A DNA stretch of 64,000 nucleotides from Campylobacter upsaliensis (GCF_900637395.1 NZ_LR134372.1:1550001-1614000); one strand, 5' to 3'. Shown: positions 45,140 through 58,180, numbered from the stretch's first letter. The notes: generated by a model from the letters alone, not told the origin. A program made the numbers and translations.

Positions 45140-45227
45140 GCAAAAACAAAAAGCTTAATGTTAATCAAAATTTAATAAACTTACACAACACCATAGAAAC
45201 AAATCAAACAAATTTTAAGGAAAAACA

Positions 45228-46844
45228 ATGCCACAAGCACCCCTAACAAGACAATCTCAAAGAGATGCCTTGCACTCTACCATTTGGAAAGTCGCCAATA
45301 AGCTACGCGGAAATATTGATGGCTGGGACTTTAAAATGTATGTGCTAGGTATGCTATTTTACCGCTTCATTAGTGAAAATCTAGCAGCATATATCAATGC
45401 CAAGCAAGGCATAGACCCTGCCACCTCGCATACGGGAGGAGGGGAGAGGGAGAACCCCAACAGCTACGAAAATTTAAGTGATAAAGATATAGATGAAAAT
45501 GAAAAGAGTCGCGAAGCTATCATTGATGCAAAGGGCTTTTTCATCTACCCAAGCCAGCTATTTTGCAATGTTTTAAAAGCCCACGCCCACGACACCACAA
45601 ACCTAAATCAAACCCTAAGCAATGTTTTCGCACAGATAGAAGCCTCCACCATAGGCACACAAAGTGAAGCTAAATTTAAAGGACTCTTTAGCGATATTGA
45701 TGTCAATTCTAGCAACAAACTAGGTGAGACCCTACTCAAACGCAACGAAAAACTCTATCAAGTAATGCAAGAAATAGCCACGCTTGATTTGCATTATAGT
45801 GATAATGCTATCGATACCTTTGGCGATGCGTATGAATACCTTATGCGTATGTATGCGGATAAAGCAGGCAAAAGTGGGGGTGAGTTTTTCACCCCGCAAG
45901 AAGTGAGCCACCTCCTAGCAAGGCTTGTAAGCTATGGTAAGCAAAGTGTCAATAAAGTCTATGACCCAGCTTGTGGGAGTGGCTCGCTGCTCTTGCAATT
46001 TGCCAAAGTGCTAGGCATTGACAACATTAAGCAAGGCTTTTTTGGGCAGGAGATCAACCCCACAAGTTATAATCTCTGCCGTATCAATATGCTTTTGCAC
46101 GATATAGGCTTTGAGAATTTTGACATAGCCCTAGGCGATATACTCCTAGAGCCAAAGCACGCAGATGATGAGCCTTTTGATGCCATTGTATCAAATCCTC
46201 CATATTCTACCAAATGGATAGGCGATGATGACCCTAAACTTATCAATGACCCTCGCTTCGCCCCTGCTGGTATGCTAGCCCCTAAATCTTACGCTGATTT
46301 GGCTTTCACTATGCATATGCTCTCTTGGCTCTCTCCTAGCGGCACTTGTGCCATAGTAGAATTCCCGGGCGTACTTTATCGCGGAGGCAAAGAAAAGCAA
46401 ATTCGCAAATATTTGATAGATAATAACTTCATAGACACCATTATCCAACTTCCGGAAAATCTCTTTTTTGGCACAAATATTGCCACTTCTATCATCGTGC
46501 TAAAGAAAAATAAGCAAAGCGTAGCGACCTTTTTCATCGATGCAAGTGAGCAATTTATCAAAATTACAAAGAAAAATATCCTAGAGCCAAGCCATATAGA
46601 CACCATAGTAAATGCCTATGCCACACGCCAAGATATAGAGCATTTCTCGCGTTTAGTAAGCCTTGAAGAAATACGAGCAAACGACTATAATCTAAGCACC
46701 TCTACTTACATCACGCCAAAGGACACAAGAGAAGTCATAGACATCACCGCTCTCAATGCACAAATCGCCCAAATCGTAGAGAAGCAAGCCGCCCTAAGAG
46801 TGCAGATAGATTCTATCATCAGCTCCCTAGAAGGTGCTAACTAA
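45228..46844 (+). CDS. hsdM: Type I restriction-modification methyltransferase HsdM
   Basis: 538 residues. Amino-terminal HsdM domain, then SAM motif DPACGSGSL at 246-254 and the adenine methyltransferase motif NPPY at 323-326. It methylates adenine within the sequence chosen by HsdS. AAGGAAA precedes ATG 45228. It is the first gene of hsdM-R-S, with a 1-bp overlap to hsdR. Codon use (many CTA, CCC, GCC) is more GC-rich than that of its neighbours, suggesting transfer from a related genus such as Helicobacter. Confidence 0.95.
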   Translation: MPQAPLTRQSQRDALHSTIWKVANKLRGNIDGWDFKMYVLGMLFYRFISENLAAYINAKQGIDPATSHTGGGERENPNSYENLSDKDIDENEKSREAIIDAKGFFIYPSQLFCNVLKAHAHDTTNLNQTLSNVFAQIEASTIGTQSEAKFKGLFSDIDVNSSNKLGETLLKRNEKLYQVMQEIATLDLHYSDNAIDTFGDAYEYLMRMYADKAGKSGGEFFTPQEVSHLLARLVSYGKQSVNKVYDPACGSGSLLLQFAKVLGIDNIKQGFFGQEINPTSYNLCRINMLLHDIGFENFDIALGDILLEPKHADDEPFDAIVSNPPYSTKWIGDDDPKLINDPRFAPAGMLAPKSYADLAFTMHMLSWLSPSGTCAIVEFPGVLYRGGKEKQIRKYLIDNNFIDTIIQLPENLFFGTNIATSIIVLKKNKQSVATFFIDASEQFIKITKKNILEPSHIDTIVNAYATRQDIEHFSRLVSLEEIRANDYNLSTSTYITPKDTREVIDITALNAQIAQIVEKQAALRVQIDSIISSLEGAN

Positions 46845-49800
46845 TGCGAAGCCTAAAACTCCTAGCCCAAAGCACCGCCTCCACCATAGCCGTAGAATTT
46901 ACCCCAAGCAAAAAAGTGGATTCTAGCTACCAAAGCGAATCCCAGCTAGAAAAAGAGCTTATCGCCACACTCCAAGCCCAAGGCTATGAATACGCCCCTA
47001 TCAGTGATGAAAAATCCCTAGAATCCAATCTGCGCACAAAGCTAGAGACGCTAAACTCCACCACCCTAAGCGACACAGAGTGGCAGAGATTTTTCAAGCA
47101 AGTGCTAGCTAGGGCAAATGCCTCTATTGTAGAAAAAAGCCAGCTAATCCAAGAGGACTATATCCAGCCCCTAGAGCGTGATAATGGCAGCACTATCAAC
47201 TTTAAGCTAATCGACAAAGCCGACATACATAAAAACTCCCTGCAAGTTATCAATCAGTTTCAAGCCCAAAGCCCCACGCGCTCCCACCGCTATGATGTAA
47301 CTATCCTAGTCAATGGACTGCCCTTAGTGCATATCGAGCTAAAGCGGCGCGGCATAAGCCTTAAAGAAGCTTTTAGGCAGATCAATCGCTACGGGCGGGA
47401 GAGCTTTTTTAGCGGGAGTGGGCTCTTTGAGTTTGTGCAGATTTTTGTCATCAGCAACGGCACGCAAAGCAAGTATTATTCTAACACTACACGCGATTTA
47501 CATATCAAAACAAAGCAAGGCATAAAAACGACTAAAACTTCCAACACCTTTGAATTCACAAGCTATTTTAGCGATGAGAAAAACACCATCATAGATGATT
47601 TAATAGACTTTGCAAAGACCTTTTTTGCTAGGCATACACTTTTGCAAATCTTATGCCATTACTGCGTGCTAGATGTGGATAGAAAGCTCCTAGTCCTGCG
47701 ACCTTATCAAATCGCCGCGTGTGAAAAGATCTTGCAACAAATCGCCATAAGCTACCACAACAAATTCTACGAAAAATCAAACGGACAAAAAAGTGGCGGC
47801 TATATTTGGCACACCACAGGCAGTGGCAAAACGCTCACAAGCTTTAAAACCGCCCAGCTAGTAAGCAAAATCCCAGAAATCGCTAAAGTGCTTTTTGTCG
47901 TGGATAGAAAAGACCTAGACTATCAAACTATGCGAGAATACGATAGATTCCAAAAGGGTGCTGCCACAGGGAGCAAAAGCACCAAAGAGCTGCAATCACG
48001 CCTTAACAGCACAGATAAAAACCACAAAATCATCATCACCACTATCCAAAAGCTCTCCCGCTTCATCACCCAAGCAGAAAAAGACCATACAATCTTTAAC
48101 GAACATATTGTGATGATTTTTGATGAGTGCCATAGAAGTCAATTTGGGCAAATGCAAAAAGACATCACCAAAGCCTTTAAAAAGCTCTATCTTTTTGGCT
48201 TTACAGGCACGCCCATTTTCGCCGCAAACGCTCTAGGCTATGAGACGACACAGCGAGTCTTTGGCGAGTGCTTACATCGCTATACCATTATCCACGCCAT
48301 ACGCGACCATAATGTCCTGCCATTTCGCGTAGATTACCACACCACGACCAAAGATATCACGCAAATCACAGATGAGATTTTGCTAAATCCCACCCGTATA
48401 GAGCATATCACTCGCTATATCTTAGAGCATTTCACCACTCACACCAAACGCAACGCAAAGTCTTACAATCTAAATGGCAAGCACACGCTAGGCTTTAACG
48501 CTCTTTTTGCCACCCAGTCTATCCCTATGGCTATGCGATATTATGAAGAGTTTAAAAGACAGCAAGCCCACCTAAGCCAAAATGAAGCCCTAAAAATAGG
48601 CATCATTTACAGCTATGCCCCAAACGATGAGCTAGAAGAAGAAAACAGCGAGGACACCACCGCCCTGCCTAAGTCTCAAAGAGACTTTTTAGACGCGGCG
48701 ATAAGCGACTATAACGCAATATTTGCGTGCAGATTTGATAGCTCCGCGGATAATTTTCAAAACTACTACAAAGACTTCTCCCTAAAGCTTAAAAATAGAG
48801 AGCTAGACCTAGCTATCGTAGTCAATATGTTTCTAACAGGCTTTGACGCCACCACGCTAAATACCCTTTATGTCGATAAGTCCTTACGCTATCACGGGCT
48901 TTTACAAGCCTACTCACGCACCAATAGAATCCTAAATTCCGTCAAAAGCTTTGGCAATATCATAGCCTTTAGAGACCTAAGCAAAGCCACAGATGACGCC
49001 CTAGCTCTCTTTAGCGATGAAAATGCCAAAGGCATAGTCTTTCTAAGAAGCCTAGAAGAATACCTACAAGGCTACACCGATGAAAACGGACAAAAACATA
49101 AAGGCTACAACGAGCTTACAAAAGAGCTTACAGACAAATTTCCGCTTGAAAGCTTCCGCCAAGCCACGCTAAAGACAAGCCAGAAAAAGCACTTTTTAGC
49201 CCTCTTTGGAGAGCTTTTAAAGCTGCGTAATATCCTTGAAATTTTTGATAATTTTAGCGATCCACTAAATGAACGCGATAAGCAAGATTATCAAAGCCAC
49301 TACATAAGCACCTATGAAGAGCTACGCAAAGACAAAGATGACAAAGAAAGCACCCTAGATGAAGTAGAATTTGAAGTCGAGCTTCTAGCTCAAGTAGAAG
49401 TAAGCATAGAATATATCCTAGAGCTTATCGCCAAATATCACAAAGACCAAGCCACCAACTACGAGCCTATACTAAAGCTACTAGATTCTAGCCTAAGCCT
49501 ACGGAGTAAAAAGGAGCTTTTTTTACGCCTCATAGACTCTTTACACACGCAAAGCAATGTGGAAAAAGACTTTAGCACCTACATCAAAACGCATAAAAAT
49601 AACGCCTTGCAAGACATCATAAACGCCCTAAATTTAGACCCCAAAAAGACTAAAGAATTTATGCAAGATAGCTTTGAGCGAGGTGAGCTAAGGGACTATG
49701 GGAGAGCTTTTGATGAGATTTTGCCACCTTCTCCACTCTTTGGCAAGGGTGCAGAGCAGACGCATAAAGTCCGCAAGCAAGCCCTAGAAAAGCTACAAGC

Positions 49801-49849
49801 ATTTTTCGAGCTTTTTAAGGGACTAGATATGAGCAACAAGGAGCAATGA
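46844..49849 (+). CDS. hsdR: Type I restriction endonuclease subunit HsdR
   Basis: 1001 residues. The nuclease core has Asp151 and ELK at 165-167 (PD-ExK fold). The translocase has Walker A HTTGSGKT at 323-330 and DECH at 427-430, then helicase motifs such as LFGFTGTP and MFLTGFDATTLNTL. It cuts unmodified DNA after ATP-driven translocation. No frameshift is seen. It overlaps hsdS by four bases. Confidence 0.95.
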   Translation: MRSLKLLAQSTASTIAVEFTPSKKVDSSYQSESQLEKELIATLQAQGYEYAPISDEKSLESNLRTKLETLNSTTLSDTEWQRFFKQVLARANASIVEKSQLIQEDYIQPLERDNGSTINFKLIDKADIHKNSLQVINQFQAQSPTRSHRYDVTILVNGLPLVHIELKRRGISLKEAFRQINRYGRESFFSGSGLFEFVQIFVISNGTQSKYYSNTTRDLHIKTKQGIKTTKTSNTFEFTSYFSDEKNTIIDDLIDFAKTFFARHTLLQILCHYCVLDVDRKLLVLRPYQIAACEKILQQIAISYHNKFYEKSNGQKSGGYIWHTTGSGKTLTSFKTAQLVSKIPEIAKVLFVVDRKDLDYQTMREYDRFQKGAATGSKSTKELQSRLNSTDKNHKIIITTIQKLSRFITQAEKDHTIFNEHIVMIFDECHRSQFGQMQKDITKAFKKLYLFGFTGTPIFAANALGYETTQRVFGECLHRYTIIHAIRDHNVLPFRVDYHTTTKDITQITDEILLNPTRIEHITRYILEHFTTHTKRNAKSYNLNGKHTLGFNALFATQSIPMAMRYYEEFKRQQAHLSQNEALKIGIIYSYAPNDELEEENSEDTTALPKSQRDFLDAAISDYNAIFACRFDSSADNFQNYYKDFSLKLKNRELDLAIVVNMFLTGFDATTLNTLYVDKSLRYHGLLQAYSRTNRILNSVKSFGNIIAFRDLSKATDDALALFSDENAKGIVFLRSLEEYLQGYTDENGQKHKGYNELTKELTDKFPLESFRQATLKTSQKKHFLALFGELLKLRNILEIFDNFSDPLNERDKQDYQSHYISTYEELRKDKDDKESTLDEVEFEVELLAQVEVSIEYILELIAKYHKDQATNYEPILKLLDSSLSLRSKKELFLRLIDSLHTQSNVEKDFSTYIKTHKNNALQDIINALNLDPKKTKEFMQDSFERGELRDYGRAFDEILPPSPLFGKGAEQTHKVRKQALEKLQAFFELFKGLDMSNKEQ

Positions 49850-51159
49850 TGAAAGCCTTAAACAATAACGCCCACCCCCTAGAATCCTTACTGAAACAAC
49901 ACTGCCCTAATGGCGTGGAGTTTAAAGAGCTGCAAGAGATTTGTAAGCTACAAGCTGGAGATAGAATTATCAAATCAATGATGAACGATAAGGCTAAATA
50001 CCCCGTTATGGGTGGCGGCACAGAACCGACAGGCTATTATCACGATTATAATTTCAATCAAGCTATAACCATAGCAAGAGCAGGAAGTGCAGGCTATGTT
50101 GCTTGGCAAGAAGGAAAATTTTGGGCGACTGATGTTTGTTTTGTGGCAATTTTGCCTATTAGTCATTGCGAGACTTCCGCAAGGAAGTCGCGGCAATCCA
50201 CAAATACAAAATCTAAACAAATGGATTGCCACGAATTTGACAAGTCAAATTCTCGCAATGACAAAGCCATACTCAAATTTGTTTTTTATGTCTTAAAAGC
50301 CAATGAATACGAATTGAAAAAGCATCTTTATGGTGGTTCTATGCCTAAGCTTGATAAAAATTATCTTTGGAGTTTCCCTATCCCCCTGCCGCCGCTAGAA
50401 ATTCAGCAAAAAATCGTAGATATTTTAGACGCCTTTACAGAATTACAAGCAGAATTACAAGCAGAATTACAAGCACGCCGCAAGCAGTATGAATATTATA
50501 GAAACAAGCTTTTAAGCTTTGAGGAACTACAAAGACGCACTGATATGCTAAACGGGGGGGGTCTTAAGCTTGTAACCTTAGGCGAGATAGGAACTTTCAC
50601 GCGTGGCAATGGTTTAACAAAAAGCGATTTTGTAGAAGTTGGCGTGCCTTGTATCCATTATGGGCAAATCCACACGCATTACCATAATTACACTCATAGC
50701 ACAACAAGCTTTGTCAGTGAAGAAAAAGCAAGGAAACTAAAAAAGGCTAAGTGTGGGGATTTAGTCATAGCTGGGGTAAGCGAGGATAAAGACTGCGTTT
50801 GTAAGGCAGTCGTGTATCTAGGAAAGCAAGAAGCGTGTGTTAGTGGTGATACTTTCATATTCTCACACTCACAAAATCCAAAATTTATAGGTTATATGTT
50901 TCAAACCGAAAATTTTAATACATTTAAACACAAATATGCACAAGGTGCAAAAGTTTTAAGAGTTCATAACAAGCACTTAGAAAATTTCCAAATCCCCCTA
51001 CCGCCTTTAGAAGTGCAAAATGAAATCGTAGAGATTTTAGACAAATTTGACACACTGGCAAATGATTTAAGCGCAGGGCTGCCCGCCGAGATAGAAGCGA
51101 GGAAAAAACAATATGAGTATTACAGAGAGAGACTTTTAAGCTTTATTGCAAAGGATTAA
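49846..51159 (+). CDS. hsdS: Type I specificity subunit HsdS with inserted palindrome, ELQA repeats and G8 tract
   Basis: 437 residues. Two target-recognition domains (about 15-185 and 240-400) alternate with two conserved helices, the first near 185-235 (IPLPPLEIQQKIVDILDAF, then RRKQYEYYRNKLLSFEEL) and the second near 385-437 (IPLPPLEVQNEIVEILDKF, RKKQYEYYRERLLSF). Three unusual features occur: a palindromic element translated in frame at residues 106-139 of the first recognition domain; three ELQA repeats at 199-210 in the central helix; and GGG at 237-239 coded by G8. The 3' end overlaps the convergent tonB-like gene by 17 bp. The frame is intact. Confidence 0.9.
   Translation: MMKALNNNAHPLESLLKQHCPNGVEFKELQEICKLQAGDRIIKSMMNDKAKYPVMGGGTEPTGYYHDYNFNQAITIARAGSAGYVAWQEGKFWATDVCFVAILPISHCETSARKSRQSTNTKSKQMDCHEFDKSNSRNDKAILKFVFYVLKANEYELKKHLYGGSMPKLDKNYLWSFPIPLPPLEIQQKIVDILDAFTELQAELQAELQARRKQYEYYRNKLLSFEELQRRTDMLNGGGLKLVTLGEIGTFTRGNGLTKSDFVEVGVPCIHYGQIHTHYHNYTHSTTSFVSEEKARKLKKAKCGDLVIAGVSEDKDCVCKAVVYLGKQEACVSGDTFIFSHSQNPKFIGYMFQTENFNTFKHKYAQGAKVLRVHNKHLENFQIPLPPLEVQNEIVEILDKFDTLANDLSAGLPAEIEARKKQYEYYRERLLSFIAKD
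50162..50262 (+). repeat. Palindromic mobile-type repeat inserted in frame in hsdS
   Basis: GTCATTGCGAGA at 50162 is the reverse complement of TCTCGCAATGAC ending at 50262. Inside are two hairpins (ATTGC...GCAAT with stem ACTTCC/GGAAGT, and one with stem GAATTTGAC/GTCAAATTC) joined by an AT-rich linker flanked by GGCAATCCA and TGGATTGCC. The element encodes a Ser/Lys/Asn-rich insert in the protein. Confidence 0.8.
50440..50475 (+). repeat. Three 12-bp repeats (ELQA) in the hsdS central linker
   Basis: GAATTACAAGCA occurs three times in tandem. Position and size match the TAEL repeats of EcoR124, where copy number sets the spacing between the two half-sites of the DNA target. Confidence 0.85.
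50554..50561 (+). repeat. G8 tract in hsdS
   Basis: Eight G in a row lie just before the second recognition domain. Slippage would give a half-length HsdS. Confidence 0.7.
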
Positions 51160-51913
51160 CTCCCTCATCTTTTAAATTCATCGTTATAGCTACGCCCTTA
51201 TTTTTAGGAGGATAGGCGATGAATTTACCTTTTTGACTTTCTAAGAATTCCAAAACCTTAGCGTCAAAAATGCTATCATAACTCTTTTCTACCGAAGTGT
51301 AGCCGAATTTCCCCTCGCTATCGATGAAAATTTTTACCTTAACGCCTATATTTTTAGGATTAGGATAGTATTGACTCCAACGCTGTTTAATCACCCTTTC
51401 AACCTTACCTAAAAACTCATCATAAATCCCTACTTTTTGTGCTTGGGTGCTTTGTCCGTTTGCGGTGCTTTCTTCTGGGATAAGATTGTCATTTAATTGC
51501 TTTAATAATTCGGCGGCACTTTGGGAATTTGTGCCTTGTCCTGATTTTTTGGAGGATTGAATTTGCGTGCTTTTTTCTTCTTGTATTTCTTTGACATTGC
51601 CAAAAAGGGCGTTAAAATCGGTGGCTTTTTGATTAACATTTTGCGTTTTGACCATTTTATTAGTCGTTTTTGCGAAAAGATCATTGACATCAACGGGGCT
51701 TGTTTGAGGCTTAGGAGTGGGCTTAGGGCTTGAAATTTGCGTAGAAGCTTCACTTAAATCGACATTAATAAAACTATCTTTTATATCCGTATAACTTAAA
51801 ACAGGCTCTTGCATAGTAACTAGCCTAAAAAAGACAAAGCCCACAACGATAAAATAAACCCCACAAGCGAGACAAAAGGAGGTAAGATTACTCAAGCCAT
51901 AATTTTTCATCAT
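51143..51913 (-). CDS. TonB/TolA-like energy-transducing protein
   Basis: 256 residues. One membrane anchor near 12-30 (FCLACGVYFIVVGFVFF), a Ser/Gln/Lys-rich periplasmic linker and a TolA/TonB-type carboxy-terminal domain (VERVIKQRWSQYYPNPKNIG near 168-187, then a beta strand pattern). With ExbB and ExbD upstream and the tol genes beyond the insertion, TolA is the likely role. Its start overlaps the exbD stop. Its 3' end overlaps hsdS. Confidence 0.8.
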   Translation of the reverse strand: MMKNYGLSNLTSFCLACGVYFIVVGFVFFRLVTMQEPVLSYTDIKDSFINVDLSEASTQISSPKPTPKPQTSPVDVNDLFAKTTNKMVKTQNVNQKATDFNALFGNVKEIQEEKSTQIQSSKKSGQGTNSQSAAELLKQLNDNLIPEESTANGQSTQAQKVGIYDEFLGKVERVIKQRWSQYYPNPKNIGVKVKIFIDSEGKFGYTSVEKSYDSIFDAKVLEFLESQKGKFIAYPPKNKGVAITMNLKDEGVNPLQ

Positions 51914-52302
51914 TATTCAGTCTGTAAGGCGACCTTGCTAAAGCCTAAATTTTTCACACTTCTTAAAACGAAAATCACATCATCATACTTTAAACTCTTA
52001 TCCGCTCTTATGAAAACAGGCTCTTCAGTGTTAAATTGTGCCTTTTTTTGTGCAAGATTATCCGCGAAAGAAAGGAAGTCAAATTTTTCTTGATTGATGA
52101 AAATTTCTTTTTTAGAATTCACGCTTACAATAAGACTTTTCACGCTCGGCGAACTTGCACTTTTTTGTGAGCCTTGAGGGAGATTAACCTTTTCTTCGTA
52201 AGTAATACTAGGAGCAGTAACCATCAAAATGGCTAATAAAACAAGCATAATATCCACTAAGGGAGTGATATTAAGCTCGGGCTTTTCATCATCAAACGGC
52301 AT
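51913..52302 (-). CDS. ExbD/TolR family protein
   Basis: 129 residues from ATG 52302; a longer frame would run into exbB. ELNITPLVDIMLVLLAILMV at 8-27 contains the membrane Asp that conducts protons in ExbD/TolR. The periplasmic domain follows. It works with the ExbB/TolQ protein encoded upstream. Confidence 0.9.
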   Translation of the reverse strand: MPFDDEKPELNITPLVDIMLVLLAILMVTAPSITYEEKVNLPQGSQKSASSPSVKSLIVSVNSKKEIFINQEKFDFLSFADNLAQKKAQFNTEEPVFIRADKSLKYDDVIFVLRSVKNLGFSKVALQTE

Positions 52303-52303
52303 A

Positions 52304-52857
52304 TTAACCCTTATGTGAGCTAAGAACCTTAATCTCACTATCAATAATGCTTAAAAGCTCAAAAGCCTTTCTTTTAATAATAAGATGAAAAGTATAAGCA
52401 GGGATAGCGACTAAAATTCCACAGCCCGTAGCTACTAAAGCCTCGCTAATTTTAGGTGCGATAATGCTTAAGGAATTTTGTGTGCCAAGTCCTCCAAAAG
52501 TCTCAAGTATAGAGATAACCGTGCCAAAAAGTCCTATAAAAGGCGAAGTCGAAGCAACGATACTTAGCCAAGTTAGCCCCAAAGAAGAGCGGCGTGCGGC
52601 TAAATTTTTATAAATTTCTAAATGCGAAAGGCTTGTGTCGGTGCATTTTCTTAAAATAGAATCGGTGCGACTTAAATCCTTCTCGCCTAAAAGTAAGGTT
52701 TCTAAACTTTCCTTTTCCTTACTACGCCAATTTGCCAAAAAAGAAAGCCTTGCAAAAAGTATAGCAAAAGAAAGGATAAAATAAAAAGAAAGCCAAGCCA
52801 AAACCACATAGCTAATAAGACTTGATTCGTTAAAAAAATGGAAAATAGCCTCGAAAT

Positions 52858-52861
<4 letters not shown>
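52304..52861 (-). CDS. ExbB/TolQ family proton channel protein
   Basis: 185 residues with three membrane spans (about 15-35, 95-120, 140-165). LTWLSIVASTSPFIGLFGTV and ALVATGCGILVAIPAYTFH are the MotA/TolQ/ExbB signature. The start overlaps the atpC stop by four bases, so it may be transcribed with the ATP synthase operon. Confidence 0.9.
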
Positions 52862-55615
<2,754 letters not shown>

Positions 55616-55624
55616 AAAAAAGCC

Positions 55625-57130
55625 TTATATATGATTTTCTTTAAAATCTTCAATAGCCTTAGCTAATTTATCTTCCAAATCTTTATCCAAAGCCTTTTTG
55701 GTGCGAATTTGCTCAAAAAGGTCTGGATATTTAGCCTCAATAAAAGGATAAATACCATCTTCAAATTCTCTAATTTTGCTTACCGCCACATCATCTAAAA
55801 ATCCTCTTGTTCCTGCAAATATAAGCACAACTTGCTTTTCCACAGATAAAGGCGAATAAGGCGGTTGCTTTAAAAGCTCGACCATTCTTTGTCCGCGTTC
55901 TAATTGCTTACGACTTGCTTCATCTAAATCACTTGCAAACTGAGCGAAAGCTTGAAGCTCCCTATACTGCGCTAAATCAAGCCTTAAAGTCCCAGAAACT
56001 TGCTTAGTCGCTTTAATCTGTGCTGCTCCACCCACACGAGATACGGATAAACCGACATTAATAGCAGGGCGAATGCCTGAATTAAACAAATCTGTTTCTA
56101 AGAAAATTTGTCCATCCGTAATGGAAATAACATTAGTTGGAATATAAGCAGAAACATCTCCCGCTTGCGTTTCTATAATAGGCAAAGCCGTCAAACTTCC
56201 TGCACCAAGCTCGTCATTAAGCTTAGACGCTCTTTCAAGCAATCTTGAATGTAAATAAAACACATCACCCGGATAAGCCTCACGACCCGGAGGACGGCGT
56301 AAAATTAGCGACATCTCTCGGTAAGCCACAGCGTGCTTACTTAAATCATCATAAACAATTAAAGCGTGTTTTGAATTATCCCTAAAATATTCACCCATAG
56401 TTACACCAGCATAAGGGGCGAGATATTGTAAAGCAGCGGAATCTGAAGCGCCTGCATTTACAACTATGGTATATTCCATAGCACCATGCTCTTCAAGCCT
56501 TTTTACCACTTGTGCAACGGTGCTTTGCTTTTGCCCTATGGCAACATAAATACAAATAACCCCTTGTCCTCTTTGAGAGATGATTGTATCCACAGCGACG
56601 GTAGTTTTACCCGTTTGCCTATCGCCTATAATTAGCTCTCTTTGTCCCCTACCGATAGGAACGAGGGCGTCAATCGCCTTAATCCCAGTATGCAAAGGTT
56701 CGTGAACGCTTTTTCTAGCCATAATACCCTTTGCCTTCTCTTCAACAAAACGAAATTCACTTGCATTTATAGGACCCTTAGCGTCAATAGGCTCTCCCAA
56801 AGCATTAACAACACGACCGATTAAAGCCTCTCCAACAGGCACTTTAAGAAGCTTTTTAAGCCTTTTAACAGAGTCGCCCTCCCTTAAGCCTTCACCCTTT
56901 CCTAAAACAACTATACCAACACTGCTTTCTTCAAGGTTAAGTGCCATACCCTTTTCACCATTTTCAAACTCAACCATCTCTCCAGCCATAATGTTTTTAA
57001 GACCATAAACCTTAGCCACACCATCTGCAACAGATATGATTTTGCCAGTTTCTTCAATTTCCAAATTTAAGTCAAAATTTTCTATTCTTTCTTTAATAAT
57101 AGAACTGATCTCATCAGCTTTAAATTTCAT
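55625..57130 (-). CDS. atpA: ATP synthase alpha subunit
   Basis: 501 residues. Walker A GDRQTGKT near 169-176 and the signature [14 protein letters not shown] near 361-374. Non-catalytic nucleotide-binding F1 subunit. AAGGAG precedes the ATG. Confidence 0.97.
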   Translation of the reverse strand: MKFKADEISSIIKERIENFDLNLEIEETGKIISVADGVAKVYGLKNIMAGEMVEFENGEKGMALNLEESSVGIVVLGKGEGLREGDSVKRLKKLLKVPVGEALIGRVVNALGEPIDAKGPINASEFRFVEEKAKGIMARKSVHEPLHTGIKAIDALVPIGRGQRELIIGDRQTGKTTVAVDTIISQRGQGVICIYVAIGQKQSTVAQVVKRLEEHGAMEYTIVVNAGASDSAALQYLAPYAGVTMGEYFRDNSKHALIVYDDLSKHAVAYREMSLILRRPPGREAYPGDVFYLHSRLLERASKLNDELGAGSLTALPIIETQAGDVSAYIPTNVISITDGQIFLETDLFNSGIRPAINVGLSVSRVGGAAQIKATKQVSGTLRLDLAQYRELQAFAQFASDLDEASRKQLERGQRMVELLKQPPYSPLSVEKQVVLIFAGTRGFLDDVAVSKIREFEDGIYPFIEAKYPDLFEQIRTKKALDKDLEDKLAKAIEDFKENHI

Positions 57131-57141
57131 TCATATTCTCC

Positions 57142-57660
57142 TTAAATAGTTTTAAGTATAAACTCGCTTAGTTTATTTTGCAAAGTTTTCATAGAAAAAG
57201 AAAGCTCATAGCCAAGCTCCTCCAACGCAATTTTTACCCCATCAATTTGTGTCATTTGAACGCTTAGTTGAATTTTAACATTAAATTTTGCACTAAGCTT
57301 ATTTTCAAGTTCTTTTAAACTTTGTTCGTCTAAATTTTCACTCGTATAAACCACGCCCAAAAAAACATTTTCCTTAAAGGCATTTTGTCTTTCAAGCTCT
57401 TCAACGATGTATGGCACACAAGAAAGTCTTGAATTTTCTATCAAAATTTTTAGAAAATTTTTAAAATTTGGGCTAAGTTGTTCAAAAAAAGACTGGATAA
57501 GCTCTAGCTTTTTTTCTTTTTTAATCTCGGTAGATTCCACTAAAATTCTAAATTTAGCCAAGGTAAAAGCCGAAGCTAAGATGCGTAAATTTTCATAAAA
57601 ATCTCTAGCATCAGCCCTTAAAGCGATGGCTTTGGCATATTTTTTTGCTACCGTATTCAT
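57142..57660 (-). CDS. atpH: ATP synthase delta subunit
   Basis: 172 residues, all-helical amino-terminal domain starting VAKKYAKAIALRA and the carboxy-terminal VKIQLSVQMTQIDGVKIALE region. It joins F1 to the peripheral stalk. Starts directly after atpF. Confidence 0.92.
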   Translation of the reverse strand: MNTVAKKYAKAIALRADARDFYENLRILASAFTLAKFRILVESTEIKKEKKLELIQSFFEQLSPNFKNFLKILIENSRLSCVPYIVEELERQNAFKENVFLGVVYTSENLDEQSLKELENKLSAKFNVKIQLSVQMTQIDGVKIALEELGYELSFSMKTLQNKLSEFILKTI

Positions 57661-58172
57661 TAAGAAGCCTTTTTCATCATAATATTAATAATTTCTTTTT
57701 GTCCAAAATGTGCATTATTTTCATCAAAAAGCTCAGCTAAAATTTGAGAGATGACCTCTTTTTCCATTTTTCTCAATTCATATTCTTTTTGCTCTTCAAA
57801 ATGCCTATCCAAAAGCGCAAGCTCTCCTTGCAATTCTTCTTTAATCCCGTTTGCTAAAATTTCCGCTTCTTTTTTAGATACAATCAAAGCCTCCGCAGCA
57901 TTAGCCTTCGCCTCCTCTAGCTTTTTCATTATATCAAGCTTTTTAGATTTACTTTCAAGCAATTTTTTTTGTATCTCATCTAGTCTAGAAGAAATTTTTA
58001 AAATACGACTTTTATAAAAATGCTTCGCAGGATTGACTAATAAATAATAAAGTATCGCAACGAAGATAACAAAATTCACCGTTCTAGGTATAATGTCATA
58101 CTCTCCACTTCCACTCGGTGCAGCAACAGCACTTAAAGGCAATAAATAAATAAGATAAATTAACCCCTTCAT
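57660..58172 (-). CDS. atpF: ATP synthase b subunit
   Basis: 170 residues from ATG 58172 (a GTG one codon earlier is possible). Hydrophobic amino terminus with a possible signal (GLIYLIYLLPLSAVAA) and a membrane span near 30-48 (TVNFVIFVAILYYLLV), then a long charged helix. Forms the peripheral stalk with b'. Confidence 0.92.
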   Translation of the reverse strand: MKGLIYLIYLLPLSAVAAPSGSGEYDIIPRTVNFVIFVAILYYLLVNPAKHFYKSRILKISSRLDEIQKKLLESKSKKLDIMKKLEEAKANAAEALIVSKKEAEILANGIKEELQGELALLDRHFEEQKEYELRKMEKEVISQILAELFDENNAHFGQKEIINIMMKKAS

Positions 58173-58180
58173 CACTCTCC

